In this document: positions 1-12,079 of the stretch, in pieces
How positions within the stretch are numbered: position 1 is the stretch's first letter
Layout: each line of letters opens with the position of its first letter
Assembly (NCBI GenBank): GCA_027382625.1
Contig: JAJKFJ010021942.1
Span: forward strand, 1 to 64,000
Length of the DNA stretch: 64,000 bases
Source: Tetmemena sp. SeJ-2015
Taxonomy: Eukaryota; Ciliophora; Spirotrichea; Sporadotrichida; Oxytrichidae
Direction: 5' to 3'
Notes under the pieces: model-generated
The model's database searches: none
The model's input: the letters and a program-made list of their open reading frames with translations, nothing else
What the model was told of the DNA's origin: nothing
Made by a program: the position numbers and the translations under genes

Positions 1-440
1 CCCCTTTTCCCTTTTTTAGGGTACCTCGGGGGGAAAATAAAAATTCCCAAAACCCCCAAAAAACAAAAATAGTCAAAATTTTTGGCAAAAAATCCCCCGA
101 CTCATTTTGGGCCCATAACTCGGGGAACGCCCCCCCTAAAATGGGGACCCCAAATAGGGGCAACCCCGCTCGATTAAGCCCCCCTTGGAATGACCGGGGT
201 AGATGTTGTGGGGAAGTGTTATTTTCACGCTTTTAGGGTACAAAAACCCCTCTACCCTTTAAAGGTACCCCCGGGGGAGCCCTAAATTTCCAAATAAAAA
301 AAAAATTTGTCTAAATTTGGCTAAAAAATCCCCCTATTCATTTTTCTATCCTCCCCGGAACGATTTAAATGGACGCCAATAGGGGCCCAGCTCCGCCTAT
401 TCAGCGCCCCCCTTAAAATGCCCCGGGGTAGATGTTTGTC
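1..440. repeat. Diverged tandem repeat, GC-rich, two units of about 220 bp
   Basis: Two imperfect units, about 1-215 and 225-440, share the same order of blocks: a GGGTAC start, a C-rich block, an A-rich block, a CCCCC(G/T)A..TCATTTT block, an AATAGGGGC block and a closing CCGGGGTAGATGTT. Base composition is far richer in G and C than the rest of the window. No reading frame is supported. It may be a germline-limited satellite or an assembly edge. C-runs next to A-runs occur, but there is no regular C4A4 array, so I do not call it a telomere. Confidence 0.6.
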
Positions 441-1160
441 AGGAGCCCATAATAAAGAAAAAATATTTTATTTACTTTAAGAATATCTTCTGCTTCTCTT
501 AATTTTTAAAGAACAAAAATATAAATTATACTATCTGCTGATCTATATTTATTCTTTTAATATTCTTTTTATCCTCCTCTTATAATATTATGTTTTTTGT
601 CTTCAAAATTTTATTTTTTTTTTAAAAATCCAAATTTTTTAATATTTTTTTTTTAAATTTCCAAATTTTTTCTTTTTAAATTTTTTTAATTTTTAAAAAT
701 TTTCTTTTTTCTTTTGTTCTATCATTTTTTTGTTTTTTAACTAAATTTTTTTTAAAAATTGTTTTTTTAAATATTTTTTTCGATTTTTTAATTTATTTTT
801 TTCAATCTTTTTCCTTTAAAAAAATACCCCTTTTTAAAATTTTTTTTTATTTAATTATATTTTCTCATATTTATTTTTTATTTTCAATAACTTATTTAAA
901 TTTTATAATCTTAATTTAATCTTCATTACTTTCTTTAATTCAACTTAAGATCATTTATAAGGTAAGGATTTATTTTTTTTATGTTCCAAATTAGTAATAA
1001 ATCATTTTAATCTAAATTTATTTTAATTGAAAATTCATTTAATTATCATAATTATATTGTACTCAATTGCATTACTAAATATCAATAATCATCAGAGTCA
1101 TCTTTACATTTTTATATAGCTGAGATTTAAAAAAAAAAGTATTAATTTAGATATTAAATT
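441..1160. other. AT-rich non-coding stretch
   Basis: Long T and A runs with almost no G or C; no frame in the ciliate code looks protein-like. This matches germline-limited spacer or IES composition elsewhere in the window. Nothing else is seen. Confidence 0.6.
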
Positions 1161-1164
1161 AAAA

Positions 1165-1460
1165 TGGAATAATTCAGTGACATTTGGGGTGTCTCAGATT
1201 TAAATAATAATTAGACCATTCGATTTAGCACGAAATTCTAAGACCTTTTCATCCTTGCTACTTTTATGTGGGACCGCTCAGTCAAGAGTTTTAAGCGAAG
1301 CAAGTTCAGACTAAGATTATGATGAAGATGACGAGGAATGCGTGACTACTTATCTCACTGCTGAGAGGTGTTGTGAAGATTATTAAATAAGAAACTAATA
1401 TTAATTATTGATAAGCTATCGAACCAGCTGCAGATGAAGAGGTGAATCTGCGATTTCAAC
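1165..1460 (+). CDS. Orphan coding patch, possibly a secreted acidic protein
   Basis: One frame reads a hydrophobic run (SSLLLLCGTAQS) that resembles a signal peptide, then an acidic stretch (DQDYDEDDEEC) and a Cys-containing part (AERCCEDYQ). No ATG opens this frame, so the 5' end would have to come from another MDS. A second short patch near 1418-1470 reads AIEPAADEEVN in another frame, and a similar one near 1757 reads VIEPVVEQ. I do not recognise a family. It could be one or two MDSs of a broken or scrambled gene. Confidence 0.25.
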
Positions 1461-1845
1461 TCACACGAAGTTGCAACTCTTCATTTATTATTTTAATTAA
1501 TCACAGATTTTAATTAGAATTCCTTCTATATTATTTATTTATTCTATTTAATGTTATAAATTTTATCTTTATATTATTCTTTTATTAATTTTTTTAAGTT
1601 TATTTAATATATTTAGTGAATCTTGATGATAGCTTTCTTCTTAAAATCTTTTATTTGGTTTAGGTGCTTGACTATTTAAATAAATAATTTTTGGATGGAA
1701 TAACCTGCTGAGGTTTTTACGATGTAGTTTTTAAATTTGTGATTGGTTATTGAACCTGTTGTTGAGCAATCTGCGTCCTGCTTAAAATAAAAGATAGTAA
1801 AACAATCTTCTAGTTTAATCTTCAAAATTATGATTGTATTCTTCC

Positions 1846-3570
1846 TCACATAAAAATACAATTTGATAATTCTTGAATTATATCCTCTTCATCATCATAA
1901 TCTTCATTTTGATCCTCCTTTACTTCTTCTGCTTGATTCCTTTCCATTTCTTCTTCTTCATCATCACCAGATAAAATTAAATTTAATTCTCAAATCCTCT
2001 ATTAGGACTGCTTAAAGGATTTACGTTATGATTTTAATACATTATGATAAAATATACTAATTTATATTTCATATCATTATTAAAATAATAGTTGCAATTA
2101 ATAATCAAGAATACCAAAGGATTTAATTTAATTTTTGCTTTATGTATTCTCACAGAATTTAAATAAATTCGATAAAATTAAATAACATATTTTTAAATGG
2201 AGATATGAATAAATCTTATAATTATGCCTTTAATTTATAGTTGATCTTATACAAAAATAATATCGCTATTTAATTACAATTAAATTCTAAAAATGAATTT
2301 ATCTCTATGATTAGAGCTTCTGCGAGGATTATAAGATTAGTTTTGCTTGTGGATAGGAGGATTAGCTGCCATTGTATAATAGCTCTTTGTTAATTTCTTC
2401 ATTGAAGTCTAAGCATTATCTTCGTCTTCATAATTCTACTGCTCACCAAATCTTCTTGCGTCAGGAGACATTATTTGTTGCTTGCCTGTGTTCTAATAAC
2501 CAGGTATTCCCATTGATTTTTGTTTTCCAGTTTTACTGTTTTGCTTTCCATTTTATTTTTAACCATCATAAAGGCCAGAGTATACTTATCATTAAACAAA
2601 ATTTTAAAATGGACAAAGTGTTCTTATATAAAATAGAAAATTATTTCTGAATATTAAAATAAAATTAAAAGATGAAATATTCTTCTTCGTGTGAAATGGG
2701 TTATCCAACAGAAGGAAGAAACTTCTTGAACTACTAATTGTTGGTGGTGGTGACTTTTCTTTGATATCCCATCTTCTTTCCTTGGAATCCAAAATCCTCC
2801 TTGCTCTCCTCATCATCATTATTTTGATAATCGTTTCCATACTTTTCGCTTTCTATGTAAAATAAATCTTACTCTTGGAGAAGAATAGCTAGCTGTTTAT
2901 CTGATTGGTACTGCTCTATATCTTTGATAGGAATGGGTGGGTTTCTTTCCTTTGATTTCCCAAACAGATTGATTTGCTTCATGCTCTTTTGCTTCTCCCA
3001 CCTGTCCCTCATTATCTGCAGATAATCATCAGAGTAGAGTTACTAAATCTGTTTTGATTGAGCATTATTTTCAATGTCTGATAGCTTCTACTCAGTCTTC
3101 TGTCCAATATCATGGTTCACAGCTTCTTGGTGGGGTCCATTTTAATAATCAGACCCCTGTTTATGGATATTGAACTCTATCCATCTTCCCAAGAAAAATA
3201 ATAAAATATAAACCTGGCCTTATCTCTATGTTTCTTTTAAGATAGAATCTGTTGTTCTCAGCTCTGCAGAAAAGAGCTAGCATAAAGTGAGCTTAGCGAA
3301 GGTATTTAATAAAATAAATTTATAATTTGTTGGATCTTCTCTTTGTTAGTTTGAGAGAGATAAAGGCGAATAAAAAGTAAATTCCTATAAAAATCAAAGA
3401 GAACGCCCAAAATATAGTTATTCCAATTGACATAGAAAGAGCAATTGTCAGAGCTAGCCCTGCTAAGATATTAATAAGATTGATTCTGTCTAGTCTAGTC
3501 ACAGCTCCTCTATACGGCTTAAGATATACTGACGCATTAAAATACTTAAATTCAGAATGGTGTTTTAGAT
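1846..3570 (-). CDS. Putative membrane protein with acidic tail (several MDSs)
   Basis: Reading leftwards on the minus strand, the upstream part carries KYFNASVYLKPYRG followed by two hydrophobic helices (about 3450-3330) and a basic stop-transfer (KLTKRRSNK). A charged cytosolic stretch follows (about 3200-2670), then a polar Q/N-rich part (about 2580-2300). An acidic end (about 1990-1846) closes with TGA at 1846-1848. Removing 25 bp between two GG pointers near 3190-3215 joins NIEIRPG to RWIEFNIH in frame. The 2000-2290 and 2590-2660 parts are AT-rich and are probably IESs. The 5' end overlaps the frame end of the next gene, so this may be the C-terminal half of that gene. The KPY-plus-two-helix layout recalls large ciliate channel-like membrane proteins, but I cannot assign a family. 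Confidence 0.4.
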
Positions 3571-6505
3571 GTCCTCTATTGCAATTCCATGCTCATTTAG
3601 TTTACATTTCTTGTACTTTTCTTTCAAGTTTCTAGACACATACAATGGCTTGCAATCAGCATACTTAACGACGAGCTTCTTAGGATAAATGCTAGTAGGG
3701 ATCACATAAATTTAGTCTGCTTCAAGCTACCTTGGATTATAAGATTTAGGCTTATCTCCAAGGTCAATAAATGGCATGGAGTCTTCGTTGAGAATATTGC
3801 TACCATTCGATTCCAAAAACTAATTTAAACTAGCTTAAGTGGGGCTCAATGCCTTGAACCTCTAGTACGTCCACATAGTCCTTCATATTCCATTTTATTG
3901 ATATGTCACTAAACCAGTCATCGTAGGTTGCCAAAATTAATGAAGACATTTAGTCTTTGAATGGCTAGTCTGAATTATAAAAATTCTCATCTTCAATTTA
4001 TAAGCCATCTTATCAAATCAAAAGTCTTTAATAAGATAAATTCATCGTTAGCATCATTGGGAGATTTCCCCAGTTAGTCTGATCCATGCAAAATTTATTC
4101 CTAATTTTGAATAAGAGAACCTAAACCATTTTAATCTATAGACTTTTTAGATTTATTTGAGGGCTTCTTTGAGTGTGATATAATTGAGATTCCCCCACTT
4201 TTTTCTAATGGTTTGGTAAGATTGATTTCTTCAAAGTCTCCATTTCTCAGGAGCATATTACTAGCTCTGGGATCCTCAAGCATTTGCCTCATGGCCTAGT
4301 CTTCATGAGAGTCTAGGATTCTCTAATTGTCATTTGTAAATACGTAAGAATAGTTTACTTGGTGATTATCAACGTTCTAGTCGACAGCTTCCTCTTAGCT
4401 GGAGTTCTAACTATTTTATTCTTCATCAATCTCTTAGTCTCAAATATAAAGCAAAATTAAGGCTTCTCTTTCCTCGGGTTAAAATTGTTTGGTCTTCGCA
4501 TTCGTATAGGAACGATTAATTAAAGAGTAAAAAATTGAATTCATTTGGCTGTTATCGTAATCTTCAAAGCCATTATCCTCTGGTTAGATATCATTTTAAG
4601 TAATTGCTAGATCCTCACCATACTAGATTTCTCCAACTCTGAACTATCCAGCATCAAGTGTTGTTGTCTTTCCTAATTAATTTAAAAAAAGGATGAATTT
4701 TCTTTGACTTTTATCATCTCTGTAGCTTACAGCTTGATCTAAATGTGTCCTGTTTGATCGATTAGTCCTAGATGTTTTTCTTGTAGTCTCTTCTACTTCC
4801 GCAACTTTGACTTGCTGCAGTCCATACTTTTGATCTACAATACCTGTTTAAGTTGCATTGAATCTATTCGTTGTCTTTCCTTTAGAAGTTTTCTGTCGCA
4901 AGAACTCTTTCGTGTAATCATCTGGCTCCTCACCATTCTCATTTTCTAATTAAATATTGCTTGTTGTCTTTAATTGCTCCAAATATTATATAATTACAAA
5001 ATACATTTAAATTATATATACGATAAGAAATTATTAAGTAAACACAATTAAACCCATTTATATAGTTCATTAAAAAGACAAAATCTTACTTAGCAAAGTG
5101 AAAGCGAAATTTATAAAAGTTCTTTTTAGTTTTAAAATTTTTTTCTTTTTCTCACATTTCTTTTATAGGGAATGAGATAGACAATGGAAAGTTAAAATCC
5201 TTGAAACATAACTTAAAAACTTCATAATTATGATATCTTCATATTTTTAATTTTAAATAGCTGATATTGAGGATTAATTTTCCATTTTTCGTCTAAAAGC
5301 ATATTAAATTTATAATACTCTGAGTTTTTGTTATTGCTCTTGAGTATTTTATTTCTGTTGATCTTTTTATTTTATAGTCCGTTTGCGATATAATAAATAA
5401 GATAGATTCATGCTCTTTAAGCTTGAATAGTTTTTCTTCGTTCTATTCTTCCTGTTCTAAATTTGAGGACTATTAATTATCTTCGTTTATATCCTAGGGT
5501 TTCTTCTGGTCGTCATTAGTTTCGTATCCTACTTTGGGTGATCGATTGTAGAATTCAATTCCTCCCATAAGATTAGGATTTTGTTCGTTACCATCAGTGC
5601 CTTCTCTATTTAAAACCAATAAATAAGATTTTCAGGAGATGAATTTTGATCTTCATTTTCGCTGACATCTTCAATAACAAAATGATGTTACTGTCTGCCT
5701 TTCTTTTAATTTCCTTTTTTGTGAGCTTGAATAGTGTCTTCTAACTCTCTCTAGTTATGAGGATGTTAAGGCTAATTAAGTGAAGTAGGAATTTGTTTTT
5801 TAAGTTTCTTAGGCTTCTGCTTTTGCACATTAATTGTTTAGTTTAAAATATTTGCAAATTAAAGTTCTAAACTAGCACACTTTTACCTGAAGGTTTAACG
5901 CCATAAACACCATCATTCTCATCATTATTAGAGAGTAAATTTCTCACCGCTTACACGTCTTGACTCTCATACATTACATTAATGGGAGTGCTGCTGTCTG
6001 ATTGCTGAATAGTCATGAACCCTTTCTTTTGATTTTGAGTTAAAATAAAAATGATATTGCACGTCAATAGTCATATTCTATTTTACAAACATGTCTCTTA
6101 AATATATAACATCTTGTTTTCTAATTAGATTCAGCCTCTGGGTCATCATTATATCGATTGAACTTATGCAAAACTTTCTCCATTCTTTAGTTGAGAGCCT
6201 CATCATTGCTCGCATCCATGAAAAGTTAATCAAATATTTAAGTTACTATTGTCTGGTCCTATTGTTGGCGAGAGGATTAAATTTCCTATTGGGCTTTTCC
6301 TAATTTGAATCATCTTCTTGGTAAACAAAATAATATAAATGTGATCTAGTTCGAAATAATTAACAGCTGCGCCATTCTCTTGACTCTCGTCATTTTGCAC
6401 TTCTTGATTTAGCTGATTAGCTAAGTATTGGGAAAATGCTTAGTTTTGGTTTGTCTGGTCACCAATTTGTGAATCAGACTAATTGCCATTGAATCCTACG
6501 TTCAT
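3499..6505 (-). CDS. Hypothetical protein with several IESs
   Basis: The gene starts at ATG 6505 (MNVGFNGNQSDSQIGDQ) and runs leftwards in N/Q/S/D/E-rich sequence. The 3' part is more globular (for example IYVIPTSIYPKKLVVKY) and ends at TGA 3499-3501. TAA and TAG codons are frequent and sit at Gln positions. At least three pointer-bounded interruptions can be read: AGTTT (3817-3831), GAGA (4438-4468) and GAAA (about 4690-4725). The stretch 4980-5270 is AT-rich and may contain another IES or an intron, so two genes are possible. Near 3570 the reading frame appears to pass into the neighbouring membrane-protein frame, so the true stop may lie further left. No domain is recognised. Confidence 0.5.
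3817..3831. other. 10-bp IES with 5-bp pointer AGTTT
   Basis: On the minus strand AGTTT occurs twice, ten bases apart (3827-3831 and 3817-3821). Deleting one copy plus the five bases between them joins HLSQF to LESNGSN in frame. Without the deletion the frame soon meets TGA. The segment is too short and lacks GT-AG ends, so it is not an intron. Confidence 0.75.
4438..4468. other. 27-bp IES with pointer GAGA
   Basis: GAGA copies on the minus strand at 4465-4468 and 4438-4441 bound 27 bases that contain an in-frame TGA. Removing 27 bases keeps the frame and gives QPEERDQEIDEEQ, matching the acidic composition on both sides. There are no GT-AG ends. Confidence 0.7.
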
Positions 6506-6669
6506 ATCTCTATAATATTTAAATATATTTAATCTATCGAGTATAATAATTATCTTTCTAAACTTATTAAATATTTTTCATACTTTCCTTAAATCATAGA
6601 GATACCGTAATGTAATTTACAAGAATGATAAAACTTATTAGCAAAAGCATATTTGTGTATTGTTTTATT

Positions 6670-7045
6670 TCATTTTTAGTCTGGTCTTGAGCTTTGCATA
6701 GACTGAGTTACTAGGTAGGCAACCATCTTTTTGGCGACCTTAGGCTTTTTATGAAAGAGTCCGCTTTTGCCTGAACTCCTGCTAAGAGAGTCTTCATTAA
6801 TGATAGAGTATTTGATTCCTATGTCGTGAGAGGAGTCACTGTCGATGCTTACTGTGTTCAGACTATCTTTGATATTAACTTTCTTCGCCTTTGATACACT
6901 GCTACTGGGTTACCCTTTCTTATTAGCTTTAGCATGAGAGCCAAGACTGCTACTGCTTTCATGGAGGCTAATGTCTGAGACAGAAGAGTCTCTTAATTCT
7001 TTTCGTCCTCGCTCTTTCTTGCTCTTATAATCATTTATTAACTAT
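6670..7045 (-). CDS. Ser/Lys-rich hypothetical protein, 5' end missing
   Basis: An open frame of about 120 codons runs from near 7045 to TGA at 6670-6672. It is rich in Ser, Lys and Asp (for example SVSDISLHESSSSLGSHAK) and ends in QSSRPDQK. No ATG opens this frame at its 5' end. The 7046-7273 stretch upstream is AT-rich with a GTAAG-type site near 7160, so a first exon or MDS is likely to lie there. No family is recognised. It could also be a 3' MDS of the large gene to its right. Confidence 0.45.
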
Positions 7046-7273
7046 TATGATTTTATATTTAAAATAATAAATTCCAAAAATAAAATCTTTAAGTATCCTA
7101 AGACTAAATAATGAGAATGAATAAATAAATAAATCTCACCAAAATTTGAAATCTTACCTCATTAGTCTTTTATAATACAAGTAAAATGCAAATATATTAG
7201 GAAATTGTAGAATAAATAAAAGATTATTGCATTAAATTTCTTTTTATAAAATTATGGATTATAAAACTATAAA

Positions 7274-10200
7274 TCAATTATAATTTTATTGCAGCTATAT
7301 AATATTGAGAATGATGCTAATATTTATAGCATGCAAAGCTTAGTTGTTGAGCATATCTTTTATAGTAGACTGCTGCTTTGCAATTAATTTTATAAGGTAA
7401 TAAAATACAGAAATGTGGTTGGTCACTCTCTGCTATATCTGTTGTTTAATGATCTGTGATTTCTTCCTTCCAAGTGAAGAGTCTGAGGGATGATACTTAT
7501 GTATAAACTACTTTGAAGATGCCCTAAATGAAGGACTGGTTTTCTTAGTCATTTCTTTTTAAGGAATGACTGGCAGCATTGCTTTTTCTGAGACAGGAGA
7601 TATTAACTCGTTTTTAAATAAATCAGATAGTTTTGAATATGAGGATTCTTTGTATGGAGTTTTTTGTGTGAATGTTGCTTAATCTGTCCTATGGGGAGTC
7701 TTTTGGAACTATGACTTTTTTCTGAGAGTGGGTTAATGATCTGAGTTTGATTCATTCTGTCTTCTGCATGCTGGTTTCCCTGACATAAATAAATATTTCT
7801 TGACCAGTTTAGTCGTTCTAAAATAATTTGGCATAAAGGATATAAGTTAAACTATGATGTGAGTTTACTTCCTTTTGTTAACCTATGCTTTTAGTTTATC
7901 TAACTCTAATAGCTATGTAGTCTTTTGCAAACTTGTATTGAAAGTTAAAAAAGTTATATTTAAATTAAACAAATTAAATGCTTTAAATAACGGAGGCATT
8001 AGCTTTTTCAGTAAGAGGAGTGGTTTCTTGTGAAATAGCCTCACTAAGAGGCATATTTATTTGGAATTTTTTCCTTAGTTAGTTCTACCTCTCATTTATC
8101 TATTCAATGGCTTAGTTGTGATTTTAAAGATTGAAATTAGTGACTTGTCTCTAAGTGCTTTAAACAATAATTAATAGGATATTTGTAGAGACTAGTTCAC
8201 TGACATTTGGCGGCTTGTATTCATACCTTGGCCATTGGTATTCGATTGCAAGAGAGAGTCTTGAAGAAGTCTGGGAGAATTTTGTGTGGACTTAAAAAAT
8301 GGATTAGTAGAAGCATTAGTAGTTTTATCCATCCTACTAAACTTCTTTTTGGGGTTCATGTAGTTTTTCAAATTCATCTATGACATACTCTTTGAGTCAA
8401 TCATATTGGTAAAGAGACTATTCTCTTAGAATGTTGAATAAGTTTGAGGGGATTGGGCTTGCTTAATTATATTTTTTCTTTCCTCTAAAAGCTTCATATA
8501 GTCAGTAAGAATGTCTCTATTTTGCTTTTAAGTGGTAAGCAGCTCTCTCTAGAATCCCTCAATTTGGTTTCTTAAATTTTGCATTTCTCTTTTTTCTTCA
8601 GGTACTTTTCCAAATCCACTCCTTCCGTGGATAATGTTGGTGATATTCTGAGTGAAATGGCTTGTTGGGGTTGTGGGATCTATTCCAGGAGGGACAGCTT
8701 GAGATTAATTGATTTTGGCATCCATTACATAGTTTTTGAGATTTGTGACTTCTCTCCTAAGATCTTCATTTTGAGTAATCAATGCTTCAAGAACTCCATT
8801 GAACTAAACAACATTAGTTTTTTCGTTTTGAAGCTATTAAAGTTGTTGCTAGAACTTTTTAATCCTTATTTCTGTTTTATTTCTCTGTCTAGCTGCTTCA
8901 TTTGAGAGCTCAATATATCTAGAGTGCTTATCTTTGTGAGCTTCTTCTTACTTTTAGTTCATTTGAGTGAATTAGTCAAGTATCTGAGCCTTAATAAATA
9001 TAATTTTTTCAGCGTGATCGATTGGCTTTTGTGCTAGTTTTTCAAAATATTTTTTATGAACTGTGAGCTGGTCAAAGCTTTTCCTCATGTGCTTAACGTT
9101 TTCAAAGCATTGAGAAATTGAGCCCTCGATGTCCTTATAGCATAAAATGTGATAATTAACTCTATTTATAATTGTAACTCTCTAATCAAGCTTTGAATGA
9201 TCTGTGTTGATCTTTTCAAGCTTCTCATCGATTATGCCTGATTTCATTTCTTTAAGCTTATCCTCAAAGTACTTTTTAAGCATCATTGTTTACTTCTTGA
9301 GAAGGGAGTTAAATTTAGGACTTGTTACTGAGTTTTAAGACTTTATCCCATCTTCATTAGACTTTGAAGCTTAACTGCTCTTCTTCAAAAACTAATTGTT
9401 GTCCTGAGTACGTTAAGCATTTACCAAATGCTAATCAATTTATTTTAAAATGATGTTATCATGTATAAATAACTTAATATCGCTTGCTATTAAATAACTT
9501 AATGGGATTTATTGTATTCTTAAGTGTTTTAGTTTTAAAGAACTCCGCCTGCACTCAAATCTTGAACTGCAAAATTGTGATAATTTATATAAATGTATAA
9601 ATCGAAGTTATTTTAAGCTCTATTGAAATTGGGATTAAAGCTAGACATTTTAACTTTGTTCTTGGCTGAGTCATTTCCTTATGGAACATTAGCGGATAGA
9701 TTTCTAGGAGATCCAATTTAGCTGGCAGTATTAAGCTAGGTCAAGTTATTCTTGTCCGTATTATCAGTTAGACTGATATTGTTGAAAGGCTTGATCTACT
9801 GGATTGGAGTGTAAGTTTACCTGGGAAACTGTCCAGGTGAAAAATCAAGGTTTGAGATATCACTTTAAGTGTTATTCGTGTTTTATATATTATTGTTAGT
9901 GCTGTTGGAGTCAGGTTGGGGATCTTACTTAACCTGTTACACACCTGAAGTACCAACCTTAAAACTGGGAGTAATTTACTGTTTAAGCTTAGGAGGAGAA
10001 GTTTGAAGTGAGTTCTGTGCATCTTGTCCTTCTTTAAAGATTTTTCCTGAAATTGGGGGACTTTTGGAACTAGGACTCTTGGCAGGGCTGTGCAGAAAAT
10101 GGGGCTGCGCTCTATCAAAAGGACGATTGTTATTTGCAACTTAAGTGTCAACTTTGATTATTGTCTTCCTCCTCAGAACCTTCTTTTTCTTCTAATCATC

Positions 10201-11922
10201 ATCAACTTCACTTGCACCTTCAAAAGGTGTCACTTCCTGAATTACTGCTATTTAATGAGAAGAAGATTGTACATCATTACTCCCCTCAGCTGCTCTGTTA
10301 CTATCTTCTGCCTTTTCTTAGTACAATTAAGTAAATTTAAATAATAATAGATTTTCTCGATCATTAATTTAAATGTTAGTTCTGTGTCCTTCTTCCTTGC
10401 TTTCTTGTTACTGTCATGAAGGTCCTTGCTATTTCTTTTATAAGAATCTAAAGGGGCTTAAGTTGTAATTGCAGAGACGTTCATTGGGAGGATTTGTGTT
10501 GACTGATGAAATCTTGGCGATATTTGTTAAAGACTCTAACCATTTTCAATGACTATGTTGCCACCATTTGCAAGCAGCTCCACACTTATTTCCTTAGGGT
10601 TACTCACGACAGGATTGTTTTGAATATTTTAATTTGTATTTTCCTCATTTTGACTTACAGAAGGCTACTCTTCATCAGAATACTCTATACTTTGATCAGT
10701 AGACAAACTATCCTCATCTAATCCTGTAGCAACTTCCAGCTTTAGTATTCTATCTAAAGCATCCGAAACAGTTTGTTTTTCTGCCTTGAGAACTATTTAT
10801 TCTTAAAGGGTTTTCACTATTTCTTCTCTTTACGCATATTTCTTATTCAGAACAGAGAAGTATCCCTCATTAAACTACTAAAGCTCAAAATTAGATTGAA
10901 TTATCCTCTCCTCAAGAATGTCAAATCTCCTTTGAGTTTCATGCAAATTTGCTTTTGTTTTTAAGGCTTTATCTACCTTATCCTTTTGAGGCTTTTCATC
11001 TATCCTAACTTTTATTTTTTGAAACTCCATCTCTATCTTGTATAAATATATTTATGTGCTCTACAGCCAGTTAGATTTCTTTGACGGTTGTGGATATGAC
11101 TGCATCAAACTCCTCATAGGAAATGTAATTAATCTACCCTATTTTAGCTTTATGCTCTAACATAAAGTCCTCCATCTTTTGGAATCTCTCTTTGAAAGTT
11201 TCCACTCTTGAGAGAATTAAAAAAGAGCAATAGCTGGATGCTTTCAGTTTACTGAAGAATGAGGGGAAGCTTGAACTGATTTCTGATCAAGAGTCCCTCC
11301 TTAGTTGATTGAGGTTTATCTGTGAGATTAGTTTCTATTCCATGGAGAACATTCAACTTTGAGGCATTAAGATTAGCTTGAAGTTTGATTTCCTCATCTT
11401 GATCATGACTTCCATCGTTGCTGTCTTATTCAAATTTAACGAAATGTTGATTGCTAGCCTTATTGTAGGGTGCCACATTTTTAGGTTGAATGCTTGGTGC
11501 TCTATCTCTGACAAGAGGCTTAACGTCTTCTCTAAAGTACTGTTTCTCTTTACCAGGTTCTGCCATGATATGTTCCACCTTTTGCAAATAGTTGTACTTC
11601 TTATTTAACTCAGCATGAGATTATTAATGAGAGTCTTCACTTAGGAGCTGTGAATCATGCCTGTTTCGTTTTGGACTTGAAGATCTCCTTGAATGAGAAT
11701 ATAATAGAAATTGAAGATATTTATTAGAGGAGGAGACTTGGTGGACTTTCTCTTAGGAGATGATTTCTTTTGAATGGACTTTTGCTTTGATAAACCATCT
11801 TAGGCTTCTTTATGAGGTGCATCCAATTGATTATGAGTAGGGATATTAGTTGTTTTATGTTTCTGTTGCAGGAGCTTTCTTTGAGAAGGGCTTTGGGAAT
11901 TGGAGGTTGGTTATTATTTCAT
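7274..11922 (-). CDS. Large coiled-coil protein, about 1,500 residues
   Basis: ATG at 11920-11922 opens MKQQPTSNSQSPSQRKLLQQ, and the protein runs to TGA 7274-7276. The N-terminal third is Ser/Lys-rich with SR-like parts, then heptad-like K/E/L sequence follows around 11200-10800 and again at 9350-8550. The C-terminal part is basic and Ser-rich. Pointer-bounded IESs can be read: TCTC near 11690-11735 (38 bp, restores KSTKSHSRRSSSP), ATTCT near 11220-11270 (43 bp, joins FKLPLIL to SRVETFKERF), and a 12-bp repeat TTAAGTTATTTA near 9460-9510. The 9300-7274 part is one long open frame. The make-up suggests a cytoskeletal or basal-body protein, but no family is recognised. Confidence 0.55.
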
Positions 11923-12079
11923 AACAAAAATTATAGTTATAATTACTAAACATTTCATAAGAGTAAAGTAAAAGGATTAATTGTTCTTAATTTCTATAAT
12001 TATCTTCTTTATTTTAAGATCTTCAGTGTTAAACAATACTGGAACCTACAATTAGCAGCTTCAAAGAGGAAGCACATTG

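Noticed and set aside
40..75. Telomeric C4A4 repeats at the left edge
   Set aside because: Only irregular C and A runs are seen, with no repeating eight-base unit.
3320..3502. A short standalone membrane protein starting at GTG
   Set aside because: The hydrophobic frame extends upstream of that codon and no ATG is present; it is part of a larger protein.
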